Shown piece by piece: positions 47,570 through 60,960 of a stretch of DNA of 64,000 nucleotides; the stretch's first letter is position 1; every line of letters starts with the position of its first letter. The position numbers and the translations under genes were made by a program. The stretch covers positions 13,247,423 to 13,311,422 of the forward strand of contig NC_049902.1 in the NCBI RefSeq assembly GCF_001411555.2, in the 5' to 3' direction. The notes beneath the pieces were generated by a model. It worked only from the letters and a program-made list of their open reading frames with translations, did not search any database and was not told where the DNA came from. This DNA comes from Juglans regia (Eukaryota > Streptophyta > Magnoliopsida > Fagales > Juglandaceae).

Positions 47570-48858
47570 TCAAAATGCGTCACTTTCAGCCTTCCACAGT
47601 GCACCTAAATATTTCACTGGAAATGAGCCCTCTAAGAAAGACGTAATCATCAAGGCACTCCTTTTTTGAGCGCTCGAAAAATGCTTAGGGAAAAAAATAG
47701 AGGACTTCTCTGTACTCACATTGACCTGACCAATCCTCACACTGTGCAAAGACATCCTTGATAGCACGAAGAGAGCGTTTCCCACCATTAGCAAACACCA
47801 CAATGTCATCAGCATACAATAAGTGGGAGATAAGAGGAGCACCCCAAGAGTGAGAAAATGAACTAATCATCCTATTGCCAAATTTGTGCTTTAACAATCT
47901 GGATAAAAGTTCTTGCACAAGAATAATTAAATAGGGAGATAAAGGGTCCCCATGCCTCGAGCCACGCCCACTAGGGAAGAAACCTTTCATTGTGTCATTC
48001 ATAACCACAGAGAACCATGGAGTGGAAATACATTGTTTGATCAACTCACAAAACTGAGAGCCAAAACCAAAAGAGGACAAGACCTGTAATAAGAAATCCT
48101 AGTCAACACTGTCATACGCCTTAGTCATATCCACTTTAATTACGACATTGCCACCAGGAACCTGCTTATTCAACAAATGAGTCACCTCTTGAGCCAACGT
48201 ATCTTTCTCAAAAATGCTTCTTCTAGGTAAAAAAGCCCCCTACTTTTGGAAAATAAGTTTGTTTAAAATAGGTGACAGTCTACCAACTAGGATTTTGGTG
48301 GATACCATGTAAATCACGGAGCACATGCTGATAGGTCTAAATTTTTCAAACACAGTTGGGTTTGGCACTTTTGGAAGAAGTACAATGTAAGAAGTCCTAA
48401 AAAATCTGGGTAGAGGGGCTCCACTAAAAAACTCCCGAACTGCGGCCACCACATCAATCTCCACAATATCCCAACATGAATAGTAGAGCCCAAACCCATA
48501 TGGGCCTGGACTACTATCAGTCGGAATAGAAAACATAGCCTCTTTCACCTCTTGGACTGAAGGGAGCAGAAGAAGAAAGTTGTTTTCCTCTTCTGTAACT
48601 ACATTCTGTACAAACAAATATAAGTTTGAGAGGGCTCCTTGGTCTTGCCTTCATAAAATCACCCCAGAAACCCACAGCCCCATCATGGATAGCCTCCGGG
48701 GAGGATAAACAAGAACCTTCACGGAGTCGCATTTCCTGCACAAACAACTTATTCACAAAAGCAAATGTTTTAAAAAACTGAGCGGAGGCCTCGCCCTTCT
48801 CCATCCACCTTAGTTTGGGTTGTTGCGATAACCGAGTCTCCTCTCTAAGAAGCCACAC
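47570..48858 (-). pseudogene. LINE reverse transcriptase
   Basis: RT blocks in order on the minus strand include SSPGPYGFGLYY, RTSYIVLLPKVPNP, FEKFRPISMCSVIY, GSRHGDPLSPYLIIL and the catalytic box LLYADDIVVFANG (YADD at 47805-47816). SFLEGSFPVKYLG follows in another frame. The box is intact, but at least three frame changes occur. The 48517-48858 part corresponds to the endonuclease-RT linker. Confidence 0.9.
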
Positions 48859-48915
48859 CGCCTGTTCTTCCTTGGCTTTTAATAATTCTGTCTCAACCTC
48901 TTCAGAAAAGTTAGC

Positions 48916-49884
48916 TTACAATTGACCCTCAATACTTTCTATCTGCTTCTCCAACTCACTAATATGCTTCTCTGTATGCCCAAAAACTCTACAATTCCAA
49001 TCTTTCAAAACCATTTTCAACTTTTTTAATTTAGCAGCTAGACAGAACAGCCCTACATCAGCAATTGGAGCTTGCCAAGAGCCTTGCACCACCTTTCTAA
49101 AATTATCATGAGCCACCCACATTTGTTGGAACTTAAACAACAATGGGCCATATCTACATGCTTGAGACTTTAAAGCAAAAGACATTGGAGCATGGTCCGA
49201 AGTCGAGCGAGGCAAATAGTTACATAAAGCATCCGGAATTAAATTAATAGCCAAAGGGTTCATGAGACAACGATCCAATTTCAACCAACTTCTACCCAAA
49301 CCACGCTGTCCATTACACCAAGAAAACTGGGCCACCATTGACTTCATTTTAGTTAACCCACAAACCTCAATAAAATCATTAAATTCATCCATTTTCATTC
49401 TTGACCGGGGTCTCCCACCCCTACGTTCATCATCCCCACGAATAATATTGAAATCACCAAGACAGAGCCAAGGAATATCTTGCATGACATCAAACTGTAA
49501 CAAACTCTAGAGATCACGCCTTTCAATGTGATTACATTTTGCATAGACCACAAAAACCACAACAGAATGAAAGGCATCCTTCAGCAAGACAAACACATGT
49601 TGAGCACTAAATTGATTAACCGAGACCTCTAAACCATCTTTCCATAACAACCATAATTTCCCATTGACACTTTGATTGGAAAAGCCATAATCAAACTTCA
49701 ACCAATTTTTCAAAACATCCAACTGACTTACATCAACAAATAGTTCAGCTAACATAATGAAATTAACTTGGAACTTCCTTACCAATTTAGATAGATGTCT
49801 CCGTGAAGATCGAATACCACGTATAATCCAAAAGAGAGGATTACAAATCATAAGTTCATCCGAGCGGGCTTGCTTGGAACCCAA
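48916..49884 (-). pseudogene. LINE endonuclease (APE type)
   Basis: The first frame (49507-49884) has the N-terminal IRGIRSSRRHLSKLV and the metal-binding MLAELFVD (usually ETK/ETH). The second frame (48916-49503) has WLCLGDFNIIRGDDERRGG, QFSWCN, LDRCLMN and STSDHAPM, the catalytic D/N and the SDH block. There is a stop plus frame change near 49505. The APE fold is recognisable but broken. Confidence 0.88.
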
Positions 49885-51454
49885 GAAGAGCTTTTGAGCT
49901 TTCGTCCACCCTTACTAACATTTTTTTCCGCTATAGCATCCCCATTTGACGGATACTCTTTATCTTTACATAGGTTCTCTACCCACTCTTCATCGGGCTC
50001 TGAGACCCAATCCTCAATCATTCCCTCAGGGGGAAAAAATACCCTCTCGACCGGAGGTGTAATAGCCAGAGCACCCAACCTTCCATCTTCCACATAGTCA
50101 AATAAAGCCCCATCCCCTGTCATCTGCTCAACTAACTTCTCTGTTCCCATCATTCCATATGGCACCACCTTCTCCACAACCGATTGACAGCCACTATACC
50201 AGACTCGATGTTACGAAGGAGTTGCTGGCATCCGAAACCTTTTGCTTCCAACATTACCTCTAGCTCCTCATGGGTTCCACCTGAATTCAACATTGTTAAT
50301 GAGCTTGGAACAGCCCCAGATTCATCCACCTTTCCAACCACCAAAGCATCCACAACAGGGTTCTTTAGCGGCAAATCACCAACTTGCATATCCAGTCCGT
50401 AGCTTACAACATGGTCCTTTTCCATTGGAACCTGATTATCACCCTTTATTTCGGACGATGTAAGACCAGCCACATCTTTTTCCATACTTGCCTCCATTCC
50501 CACAACAATAACAACGTCGATCACATCAGGAGATTGAGAATCCTCCATCGTTATCATCAACGGCAACGACGTCTTCTTTTGCACATCAGCAGGTATCACA
50601 GCTCCTTTCATATTTTTGTCATCCGCAGCAGTTTTCGGCTTTCACTTATTCACTACCTTCTCTACTTCCTTAGCAATTCCTTTCCTCTTACAATCAACAG
50701 CATTACCGCCACCCTTCGTCCATTTGCAAGTCTTTGAGTTATGCCCTTGAATGCAACATCTAGAACAAAATGCAGAGAGTGTCTCATACTCCACCTCAAT
50801 GTAAAAGCTAGCATGGTGCGGATTGCCAATCCAAATTTCCCATACGGGCTCCTTTGTTGCATCTAGTTCATGGCATTATCACGTCGTAGGAACCGACCCA
50901 ACGGTGCAGTGATATTCATAAAAAATGACTCGTAGTAATAGTTTGGTGGTAGTCCAGAAAGGAAAACCCACACCGGCACCAAGGAAGGCTCCGATTCCTC
51001 ATCAAAATCAGTGTGCCAATGGAACCCATGGTAATGAACGCCATCCACATTAGTAACTTCCCTCGACATTGCCTTCACAAAATTAGTCTCGCTGGTGAGT
51101 CGCACGAACACATTCCGAGGTTTCCTCATAGCTAAAACCATCGGTTGCGAGTTTAATCCCTAGCAATTTCGGATGAACACTTTGATGGCATCAATGGGAG
51201 AAACGTTGCCTAAGAAACTTGAGGACCATCGAATATCTAAATGGAGCAGCAGATTTTTCAATTTCCTCCTTGGAAAACATAACACAAATATGTCCATCAA
51301 TGGTTTTGGCAGGGCGGAGCGGGACATCAATCTCAGGAAGTGGAAGTGGGGTGTGCGCCACCCAGTTTTGAAAAGTGCACTGCCGACCAACCGTCGCCAA
51401 TGGCCCAGGAGGAGCCCCGGTGGCTGTTATGCAGCACAAACCCTGGCAGAGCAC
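49848..51454 (-). pseudogene. LINE ORF1 (DUF4283-type RNA-binding protein with zinc knuckle)
   Basis: Starting near 51454 the minus strand reads FSKEEIEKSAAPFRYSMVLK, then frames with PRNVFVRLTSETNFVKAM, VPVWVFLSGLPPNYY and a CCHC-like zinc knuckle region near 50720-50770. A long Ser/Val/Asp-rich tail follows to 49848. This is the pattern of plant L1 ORF1 (DUF4283 plus zinc knuckle). At least two frameshifts and an in-frame stop near 51158 disrupt it. Confidence 0.8.
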
Positions 51455-51515
51455 GATTTTAGTGAAAAGGGTAATATCAGGAAGTTAACACGTTTATTTC
51501 TTACTTTAGGTAGAC

Positions 51516-51530
51516 CAAGTCCTTGCATCC
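51516..51530. repeat. LINE target-site duplication, right copy
   Basis: CAAGTCCTTGCATCC matches 45490-45504 at 14 of 15 positions. Confidence 0.9.
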
Positions 51531-52132
51531 TACAACATCGTTTTCACATGGCTAACATTAACCTAGGTATAAGTTAAAACATTAAAAAAAAAATCAAATT
51601 AGTTGAATATTCAATAAGAACTACACCATATTGTAAACATGATAATAAGCACATTGGTTTTCAGTTGTAAAAACACTCATTCATATCATGTATTCATTCA
51701 ATCACATTTTATATATGTACCTTTGGGACCATTATATTATGGTCATTTTAACTTATGGCCAGTACACCATTGACCCCAATGTGTTCGAGTTAGAGACCCT
51801 TGTAGTTACACTTTTGACCCCAGTGTGTTAGGGTTAGAGACCCTTGTAGTCATAGTTCTTCTCTGTACGAACAACATAGAACCTTGTTCTCCTCAAGATC
51901 ATGGTCATGATCACTAGGTACACAGACACTAAACCAATCTGGCGTTGTAATCTATACCTCAAATAGTAATATTGCATCCTTATGGCCTTGTTAAGCATTT
52001 TAAACATACATTCCTTCATTCAAGAAACATTTCATTTCCTTTCTTTTCCTTTTACTTTAATACATAAAGAGGAGCAATTGTGTTTTTCATAAAACACTTA
52101 GAAATTTATGACTATATATATATATATATATC
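51531..52132. other. Unassigned flank between the LINE and the caulimovirid-like element
   Basis: No coding frame is recognisable. A TTGACCCCA(A/G)TGTGTT...GAGACCCTTGTAGT unit occurs twice (about 51771-51810 and 51816-51855). It probably includes the noncoding 3' region of the element to its right. Confidence 0.35.
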
Positions 52133-53053
52133 TCAATGGATAGCCTTGGGGCAATTTCCGGATAATGGCTCTTGAACTAGAGTTTTAGCAATAGGAAAAT
52201 CTGCATGGAAATCCTCAACGCTTCCTAAATTTGGAGAGATGAGAGGAAAATCTCGATTAACATTATCAATCACGTCTTGGGTATGAAGAAATCTATACCA
52301 CCATTTGATGAACCAATTACGAGTAAGGATTTCATTTTTCTTAGCATAACTCGACTTCAAGATCCAGAAAAATTTGTATTTCTTACAAAAGTGGAAGGAA
52401 ACATGGAACTTCTATCCATGTTAATCAGTCTTGTAAACAGTGGCAAAGTATTTAATAACACCATTGAGTCTTTTAGGGAAAATTTTTAAAATTGGGTCAA
52501 ACTGTGTCCACAATTTTAGAAACCACAAAGGGAATTGAGAATAGAACTTTTTATCAAAGTTAATAAACCATGAATGAGACATCTCAGTATTTTGGAATAA
52601 CATGAATTTGATCTAGGCTTCAATGTAGTCATAGTAGCAACAGGAAATACTTGAATCAGGGATATTCTTGATTGCATAGGGATATGTTCCCCATTTTTCT
52701 TTGGTGATCAAGTTCAATATGTAAACACTGTGGGAGATCAACTTGGTTTTATTAGTTTTATAAAAAATGGGTTTAATCAAGATGGATTGGATTTTGGTGA
52801 GAATGGAGTAGTATTGGAGGTTCTGTTGAGTATTTTCAGGAACCCAATAAAACCCAGTCAAAAAATATCCAAAGGCGATTTTGGATGGATCAATATATAT
52901 TGAACAATTAGGTTCAATATAAAACAAGTTTTGACAATATTGCTTTTGGACATAATCAGTCATTGAAGCCGGTTTTTTATCAGGATAAGAAGACTGAATA
53001 GGTTGATAGGATTTAGCAATGGCAATGGCATACGGATCATGTGGGGTGGCCAA
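52133..53053 (-). pseudogene. Caulimovirid-like element, downstream ORF (function unknown)
   Basis: Three consecutive minus-strand frames form one decayed protein: 52613-53053, 52421-52603 and 52133-52360. It begins MATPHDPYAIAIAKSYQ, is Tyr/Phe/Ile-rich, and later contains MSHSWFINFDKKF and NWFIKWWYRF. I recognise this kind of protein as one found next to RNase H in caulimovirid-like plant sequences, without a known function. It lies downstream of the RNase H at 57010 once the nested LTR F is discounted. At least two frame breaks are present. The virus-group label (florendovirus-like second ORF) is a tentative inference. Confidence 0.55.
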
Positions 53054-53166
53054 AGCAGAGGAGAAAGTGGTCTTAGCATTGGCTATACTACCTAAGGTAG
53101 TAGACCGATTAGAAATATCAAGTGGAGAAGTAGACTCATGTTTTACTAGTTGCCTGTTAAGGATAA

Positions 53167-56100
53167 TATGACGCCCCCAACCCCCGCTTGGGATGGAACA
53201 TAGACTTAGAGTATCAGGACATGTAACACAAGGTTACATATCTCTGTTCATGACAGTTAATATGCAATGCATCCTATAAATGTATCTAGCAGTATGCAAT
53301 GACCGCAGCGGAAAATGGGTGACTAAGAAGTACTTATGCCAAAATAAACTAAAACATCTCAATGTCATTCATAACCATCATAAGTTCAAATCATAAGGTA
53401 GCATAATCCTAGTACAATTATTCTTGATAATAAGTCTCTATGACTAAATCAATTGCTTCATGTGTTCTAATGCATTAAGGGTTAGGGCTATAAACATCAA
53501 GAACAGATCTAATTTTTTATCGAGATCTAGCTCCTCTTCAATCAATTGGATCCATTGGTCCATCTGGTCCGTCCTCGTCGGGTTCTAACATAACTTCTAT
53601 CATTCTGAGTGGAATGATAGTGGGTTTACAAGGGATGAGATTTACTTGAAATCTCAGTAAATTAGACAACCAACGTGCATAAAGATAAATTATTCATGAT
53701 AAATGATAAATATGAAATGTGTGTGATGCAGAAAAATCAGTATATGTCTCCCATCTAGATGCATTGACATTTTCAGAAAAACTGATACACATATTTTCTT
53801 ATAGAGAACAGTTTTTCACTTTAATTGCCCAAAACATAAGATTTCATCATGAAGTTTCATCATTTATAGCAAGTCACATTTAATCATATCGTTAACATCA
53901 TAATGTATGGTATCGTCATAATTTTCCATATGCACTATGAGTACCTACTGGTGACCATAGTACTACTCATATTGAAACTATGTTGTCTGCGCAGACTCGT
54001 TCTCAATGCATTGGTAATATAACATAACATCATGATAACATCATAACATGTGCACTCACTAGCCTTAGGTATCATAACATTTGACTTCACTCCGGCGTTC
54101 TGTAAAAAGAACCCATTCGAAACCTGTTGACTGTTATTCATCAACTCAAGAGTTACCACTCCATTTTTACTCACTTCAGAGTGGACAGAGAAGTTCTACT
54201 AGGATAATTACTCATTCTAGCCTTTGGGGTCATGACAAAATTTATTTTCATGTTATGCTTGAAAAATTGTAATTCATGACATGTGCAAATGTAACAACTT
54301 TCATGTGAAAATGATATTTATATGCAGTATGTTAAAATGGTGAAAATTTCACATGTCATGTAGGCAAGTGTTCATGTACTCAATGTATCATATAACATTA
54401 TATTTCTTACTCAAAATAACAATTATAACATGGATGTGACATTTATCAATAAATCATAAATAACTTATCAAGGTGTAAGTTAGAGGCTAACTAACAAACT
54501 TCCCGTGTGCGTTAATTGTAGCGGCTATAATCAAAGTTATGCTGAGTTAGGGTCTTAACTACTCAAGAAAGTTGCTTAGAATCAAAGGGTTTCAAAATTG
54601 TATATTTACAAAAATACCCCTAAACTTTCGAAAATTGCCACTAAAACCCTAATTTTTCACTATTTATAGACAAACTCCAAATTCCACCAAAATTCACAAA
54701 CCTCATGTATTATATGCTCTAAAGTCATCTATACCCTTAAAGTTCCAAAAATCAAAGTGGAACTAGTTCAAATACACTTAACCTTTGTCATGCACTCTAG
54801 TTGATGCTTAAGTGCACTTTAAACTGTTGACCCTTATAAATGCATGCATATTCAATTTCTTTAACTGCAAATAATTACTATAATCATTAATGACATGTTA
54901 AAAGCTTAATCTTAGGCGAACAAGTTCATCCCAACACTTAATCATGGCTAAAAACTTTAATCTTCATTAATCATCAATTAATCAAGCTATCATGCTTCTA
55001 GCTTCAAAATTCACCCAAATCATGTATTTTCTTTCTTATACCAATCTAAAGGTTTTTCTAAATGCATTTCATTTCGGCCTAGGTGATAAAATCAAGACTT
55101 CATGCCTTGATCACAAACTTAATCAAAACCCATGCATGCTTTGATGATCACTTCAAAATAGAATTAAAACCTATCATGACATGCTTCTAATCTCAAAATC
55201 AAACCATCAATGATCATTCTAAGACATTAATAAACCATACCAAAATATACTAAGACATGCCATGGCTAAACTTCCTACTTAAAACAATTTATACACTTAA
55301 TCCAACCTTAATGGACTCAGTTTTGATTTAAGTATGGTAACCTTTTCTAAACTCAACCAAAAATCACTTCAACACTTCAAAAAAAACATAACATGCAAAC
55401 TAGATCTAGGGCAAGAAAACTTACAATCTTTGTGACCCTCTAAAGCTCCCAACACATGAACACTCAAGAACGCCCATGAACACTTAAGAACACACATTTT
55501 GGATTCACTCTAGACTTTCTAGAGGAAGAAGGCTCTCAATGCTCAAGAGGAGGCTTGGAGAAGTGGTGTGAAGGAAATGTGAGGGGGAGGGAGGTATTTA
55601 TAGGAGGCTATGGTGGAAGGTACATTGGCCTTGCTCCATGGTGATTGGATGGAGTGGGTGGTGGAGAAGGAGATTTGAACTCCAGCTTGGTTACATCACC
55701 TTGTGCAGGTGAATAGTGACCCAAATCAAATGATTTTCTTCACTTTCAGGTGCAGGAGAGGGTATAGGTTCTGCCATGGTGCCTCATTAGAAGGAAAAAA
55801 ATGAAAATAGTTTATGACATCAAGTATAGTAGCCATCAGGTTCAAGGCTGGAATTCTGGACAGTTTTGATCATTTTTTGACTCGTCCTTTTGTCCTCTTT
55901 TCATAGCTGATTTAGGCAGGTCATGAGTCACTCTTGGAAGGCTTTTCCAGGTTGTGGAAGGTGGGGGATTGGCTGCCAAGTGATGATGCAGTGGCAGCTG
56001 AAATGGAAGGGTGTTGCCGAGTGGTGGTGGTTTGATGCCATTGGTTTTGTGTTATTTTTAGTGGAAAAAAATTTTGGTCAATTTCCCATAACGAATCTGA

Positions 56101-56978
56101 GGGTCTCTTGGGGATTGGATGGTGATGGAGATGGCATGAGTGTGTGGGTAATTTGAGAGTAAAAAATAAAACCAAATTGCAAGGCATTCGGTTTCCATCC
56201 AACTAGTGTTTAGGTGTAGTTGGTGTTTGTGTTTTTGGTTTGGTTCTTGGAACCATCTTCGTCCACCACTGAGTATGCATTGAAATGGGTCTTTTGAGGT
56301 GCTAAAAGAAAATAATGACCTTGAGAAAAAGGTTCAAAAAGCTTGGGCTAGGGACTGCTCAATCCAATGGACACAAGAGTACACATGTGTGCCGATTAGT
56401 GTGGGTTTAGGGTTGTGACATGTCATTACCTGTAATTACATGTGTGGAGATTTATCTATAGTTCTAATATGATCTATGATTGATGCAACTCAATAATAAA
56501 ACAAGTAAATTTCATATCAAAATGGCTAAAAATATTAAGAAGAAAATTAAGCTCAAAACATGATTTAAAAATCACTAATCATGGGTAAGTTGATTAATGT
56601 CCTCAACTCAAGTTAGAAGTTTAATTATGGATAATTGGGAGTCCCAAGGGGTGTGGGGTACTACTTGGTTCAACTCTTATAAGGCTTGGTTCAAGGCTTC
56701 TAAGTGTTAGTCCATAACATTCTAATGGTTTAAGGGCCTTAAGTGCAGCACTAATGGGCTTACTTACTAAACCATCCATATTTAGCCCTTAAGCTTAACC
56801 ACTAATGAGACTAAGTGCCATAGTTTAATAGGTAAAAAAAATCTAACTAACTTACTTAAGGGAAAAAAATAAAATAATAATAATAAATATAAAGCCCAAA
56901 AATATAATATAGTATTATAAGCTCATTCTAAGGGATATTGAGAGTTAATCCTAATAGGTAATTAGGTGGGGTGTAATA
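53167..56978 (-). mobile_element. Solo long gypsy LTR F (3.8 kb)
   Basis: On the minus strand it opens TATTACACCCCACC and ends GGGGGCGTCATA, a slightly mutated version of the family ends. The flanks GATAA (53162-53166) and GACAA (56979-56983) could be a target duplication with one change. The probable promoter TATAAATA is at 55595-55602. It is colinear with LTR B over 55103-56870. It sits between the RNase H and the downstream ORF of the caulimovirid-like element. No internal coding region is present. Confidence 0.85.
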
Positions 56979-57009
56979 GACAAAAACATGTAAAACTTGC
57001 TTATCTTTT

Positions 57010-58020
57010 CTACTTGTCATGATTATGCAAAAATTCACGAATAAGAAAATCAAGCATAGCATTTTGGGAACCCTTACTATATTCAATACCAAAATAAAAA
57101 ACACTTAAAATAACTTGCCAATGGGCAAAAATATGTTTTGAAGCAATATTCTCAACATTTTTTCCTAATACATATTTACCACTTTTGCAATCAATACGTA
57201 ATAGAAATTTCTGATTTAATAAAATCACTTTGAAATTTAGAAATACATAGTAATATATATAAAATTTATTTCTTAACAGTACTATAGTTACTTTGTGCAC
57301 TATTTCAGGCTCCAGAATGGAAGTGAACGATTTGTTCAGATGAACCTGGTAAAATAATTTGTTTGAGAATGTCACCATACTCAATGTCAGAGTATCAATT
57401 TCAACAATTTTGAAAGATTTAACAGTAGGAATACCAAGACTTTGTTCAAAATAATTTAATTTTCTTAGCAGAGACAACAATACCATTTCTTTTAATGACT
57501 TCCAGAAATGAATACAAATATTTACAGTGTTCATCAATAAACTTGAAGTAGATAAAGACATCATGAATATAAACAATGATAAAATGACTAAATGAACTGA
57601 AAATATCATTCATAATATTCTAGAATTCACTAGGCACATTCTTAAGACCAAAAGGCATAACATTTCACTCATAATATTCCAAAGGAATGGTAAAAGTAGT
57701 TTTGTATCTATCACTCTCACTAATCTAGATTTTCCAGAAACCAGATTTCATATCAAACTTAGAGAAAACTTAAGCATCACCAAGTCTATGGATCAAGTCA
57801 TGCTTATTGGGAATGAGATACATAATCCATTATAGTACCTTATTTAGAGGTTTGTAATTAATAACTAGGCGAGGAGTCCCTCTTTCAATCTCAGTATTTT
57901 TCAGAACATAGAAAGCAAGACAGGACCGTGGTGATTTACTATGGCTAATAATCTTTTTAGCAAGCAAGTCATGGATTTCATTTTTGCAAAATTCTAAAGC
58001 TTCACTATTCATTTAAATAG
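57010..58020 (-). pseudogene. Caulimovirid-like reverse transcriptase and RNase H
   Basis: 58012-57830 carries the RT start with EFCKNEIHDLLAKKIISHSK and TPRLVINYKPLNKVL. 57609-57010 carries, across frame changes, a degraded YxDD region (IHDVF in place of the usual box) and the RNase H end SKHIFAHWQVILSVFYFGIE. The pattern resembles caulimovirids more than Ty3/gypsy (INYKPLN block). Stops and frameshifts are numerous, and the catalytic YxDD appears mutated to xHDV. Confidence 0.7.
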
Positions 58021-58028
58021 GTCTAGCT
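58021..58028. repeat. hAT target-site duplication, left copy
   Basis: GTCTAGCT precedes the TAGGGGTGGGC terminus. GTCTAGTT follows the other end at 61380-61387 (7 of 8 identical). Eight bp is the hAT target size. Confidence 0.85.
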
Positions 58029-58879
58029 TAGGGGTGGGCTCCGACTCCGACGGAGTCGGAATGCCCACCTTTAACCTCCGACTAGGTCAGAGGTCAAAAG
58101 CTGCTCCGACTCCGACTCCAATTGGAGTAGCTTCCCATTTCTACTCAGATTGGGCTTGGGCCACGACCCAATCTAAGATTTAGATTGGCCCACCCCTGTT
58201 TAAAAATATTTTAAAAAATAAAATAATGTAAAAAAATAATTAAGAAAATCTAAAATACTGTAAAAATAAGTTAAAAGGCTAAAATTTAAATACAATGACT
58301 TAAACTACAAATCGCAAACGATAAATTTAAATTTAAAACTACAAATCGCAGTAAATTCAAATTTACAGTACCAAAATATTAATAATGTCATAGATTTTAT
58401 TCAAATATGAAATAGTCAAAATCCCCTACATCAGTCTTGACAGTCCATTCATTTGAGTTGATGACTCGATAGTGATTTTCAATTTTCCTGCGTGAAGTTT
58501 TATTTATCAGATGCATAGTCTTTTCTTTAGTCATTTAAATATAGATTTTTAAACCATTAGCCAAGTGATATATGACATAAAATAGAACACATTATGAATT
58601 CACATCCACCTCTAACTCTGACGAGTTTTGCATGATGGTAATTTTTAAAATTGAGTTTCTCACGAATAAAGGGGTCATCCAATGGTGCGTCCATCTCAGT
58701 CATCCACAATTAGTCTGGAGTTCATAGTTAGGTTTATAAAATCATATAAATTATAAATTAAATAATGAAAACATTAAAATTATGTAAAAAATATTTAAAA
58801 TCATAAAGTTACTTGATTCAAGCCTATAGCTCTTAGCACCAATGGTATCTACTCCAAAGGGTGGTGAACTTAACCAGTT

Positions 58880-60960
58880 CTATGTGCAAATGAGGGTCTC
58901 GATAGTGGTCGAAAACAATGAACTCCAATAAACATCCAAAACACGACCTCTGATGCTAAACGCCGACTTAGAGATAATCGTAGTGATGAGAATGGTTAGT
59001 ACATCACTGGGAATTCGAGAAAGGACTGGAAACTTACCAGAATTCACCTTCCACCAAATTAATATCTGAAATGTATCACTAGGTGCCTTAACATCTTCCA
59101 TAGAGTAACGCTCAACCTCAAACTTACACTGCATAATATTCCTCGATCCACGGTTATGATGATACCATTATACCCGCAATAAATTTGAACTTTGTGCATG
59201 TGTATCATCCCAAGAAGATGTCAAGCCAGTCGGGCATGAAGAGCTACCACCTTCGGCTGAAGACTGACCATTGATGTTGTAATGACTATGTAAATTATCA
59301 ATATCACATTTAAACGATCTAATAAACTGATTAGCGTCCTCATCACTAAGAACGTCCCTAATCCAAACTTCTACAATCTCCAACTTATATAGGGGGTCAA
59401 TGATCGCAACCACAAATAATAATCTATTTATCTTCTCCACATTCCTCAATATTTGTTATATTTGTATTTTATCCTCATAATCATTGCATTGAACAAATCC
59501 ATACTATCAGCACAACTTTGTTGCAAGTGATCATAAAGTCCCGAGAGCTCCTCAAAGTACATGTTCATAGTAGGATATTTTATCCTAGATATCTGCATAG
59601 TTATGTCATAAAATAACTTTAAAAATTGAACAAAATATCTTATATTGACCCAATCAGTTGTGTCCAGCACACTGAGACCCTTTCTCCCCCCCAATTGACT
59701 CCAACAAAGCATAGCTCATGCCCCCATCCTCGATCACCATCCGCTCGAACACTATTTGGTACTTCTACGCTACATCCAACATCATGTATGTAGAGTTTCA
59801 TCGAGTCAGAATGTCCATTTGTAACATACTGAAAGATGGGATCTCAAGTTGTTTGGCTATTGCCTTAAACTAGCAGAGCCATTGGGGGAAGCCCTCACAT
59901 ATCTCACAAGGTTCTAGACTTTAATAATGAAATCATCAGCCTCCTTGAACGCCTAAAAAACTACAAGGTTGATGATATAGGCACAACATTAAACATGGAT
60001 AAACTAATTCTCATGAATGATATCCTCATTTACCGTTGTATTCTGCCTGAACCAATCAATGGCAATGTATTCACACTAGCATTGTTAACCATGATAGAAA
60101 ACACTTTTCTGATCCCCCAATACTTTATACAATCATCCATATCCTTGCCAATGAATGACCCCTTGTGATCAACAATTTCTTTGAAACTGATAATACGCTT
60201 CTACAATGTCCACTCACTATCAATAAAGTGGGTTGTGATACACATGTAGCCCACATTCTATATGGAGGTCCATATATCAGTCGTAAATGATACTCTCTGA
60301 CCAGTGGCGACAAACATTTCCTTCATTGCTGCCTTCTCCTTGGCATTCCTCTACAAACAATCGCGCATCACAGTATACTGTGAAGGCATGGGAAATCGTG
60401 GCACTAAAGTGTGCACAAATTTACGGAAGCCTGCCTTGTCAATCATGGTAAAAGGCATCTCATCAGTGATGATCATCCCAAGAACATCTCTCAACATATT
60501 CTCATTGTATTGAGGGATTGATAACTTCTTAATCTGCGTGCCATCAGTGGTCGTATAAGTCTCGTAACTCAGTTTTGTCTAATTAGTTGCCACCAAGCTT
60601 TTGTGTATCTTATACCACTGGCAGCTCTTAAGATGTGTTATTAATACTGACATGCATTGCTTCTTCGAATCACAACCGCATAGTTGCCCACAATAGTGGC
60701 ACCGAGCCTGCGGGCTCTCATGATCACCGAGATCTTTGGTGAAATGTTCCCATATTTACAAACTTTTTTTACTAGGTCGTGCTGGTGGATACACCTCAAC
60801 ATTTATCAAATCCTCCTCCTCATTAAGCAAATCAACGTCTTATAGATTTATTGGGACTCGACTATTTGCACAGAGGGTTGCTGCTCTAGATGGGGTCTAT
60901 GGCCCAAAGTACCTGCCGGTGATGCCAACGGATGTGTCATCCGCTTGTGGAGAATTGCGG
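58880..60960 (-). pseudogene. hAT transposase (BED zinc finger type)
   Basis: Domain order on the minus strand starts with a BED-like finger (CHYCGQLCGCDSKKQC ... HLKSC, about 60610-60710). RNase H-fold parts follow, including FTTDIWTS (about 60285-60310) with a catalytic Asp. The 59446-59712 and 59168-59449 frames carry the DTTDWVNIRYFVQFLKLFYD and KYPTMNMYFEEL regions. The C-terminal dimerisation block is WWKVNSGKFPVLSRIPSDVL and KSAFSIRGRVLD (58880-59134). Many stops and frameshifts occur, so it is inactive. It is closest in type to RICESLEEPER-like plant hAT transposases. Confidence 0.88.

Larger units (their letters stand above)
45505..51515 (-). mobile_element. Full-length degenerate L1-type LINE retrotransposon
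   Basis: A 6-kb minus-strand element is bounded by a 15-bp target duplication with one mismatch. It has a poly-A tail (plus-strand T10-G-A11 at 45505-45526). Domain order on the minus strand is ORF1 with zinc knuckle, apurinic-type endonuclease, reverse transcriptase, zinc-binding RVT domain, RNase H. This is the plant L1 order with a C-terminal RNase H. Multiple stops and frameshifts break both ORFs, so it is inactive. Confidence 0.93.

Noticed and set aside
50150..50737. Plus-strand frames up to 117 residues within the LINE
   Set aside because: They are antisense shadows of LINE ORF1. The coding evidence is on the minus strand.
55921..56202. Frames on both strands near 56 kb
   Set aside because: They lie in LTR F, and equivalent positions in LTR B (8374-8617) show different frames. 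They are not a conserved protein.
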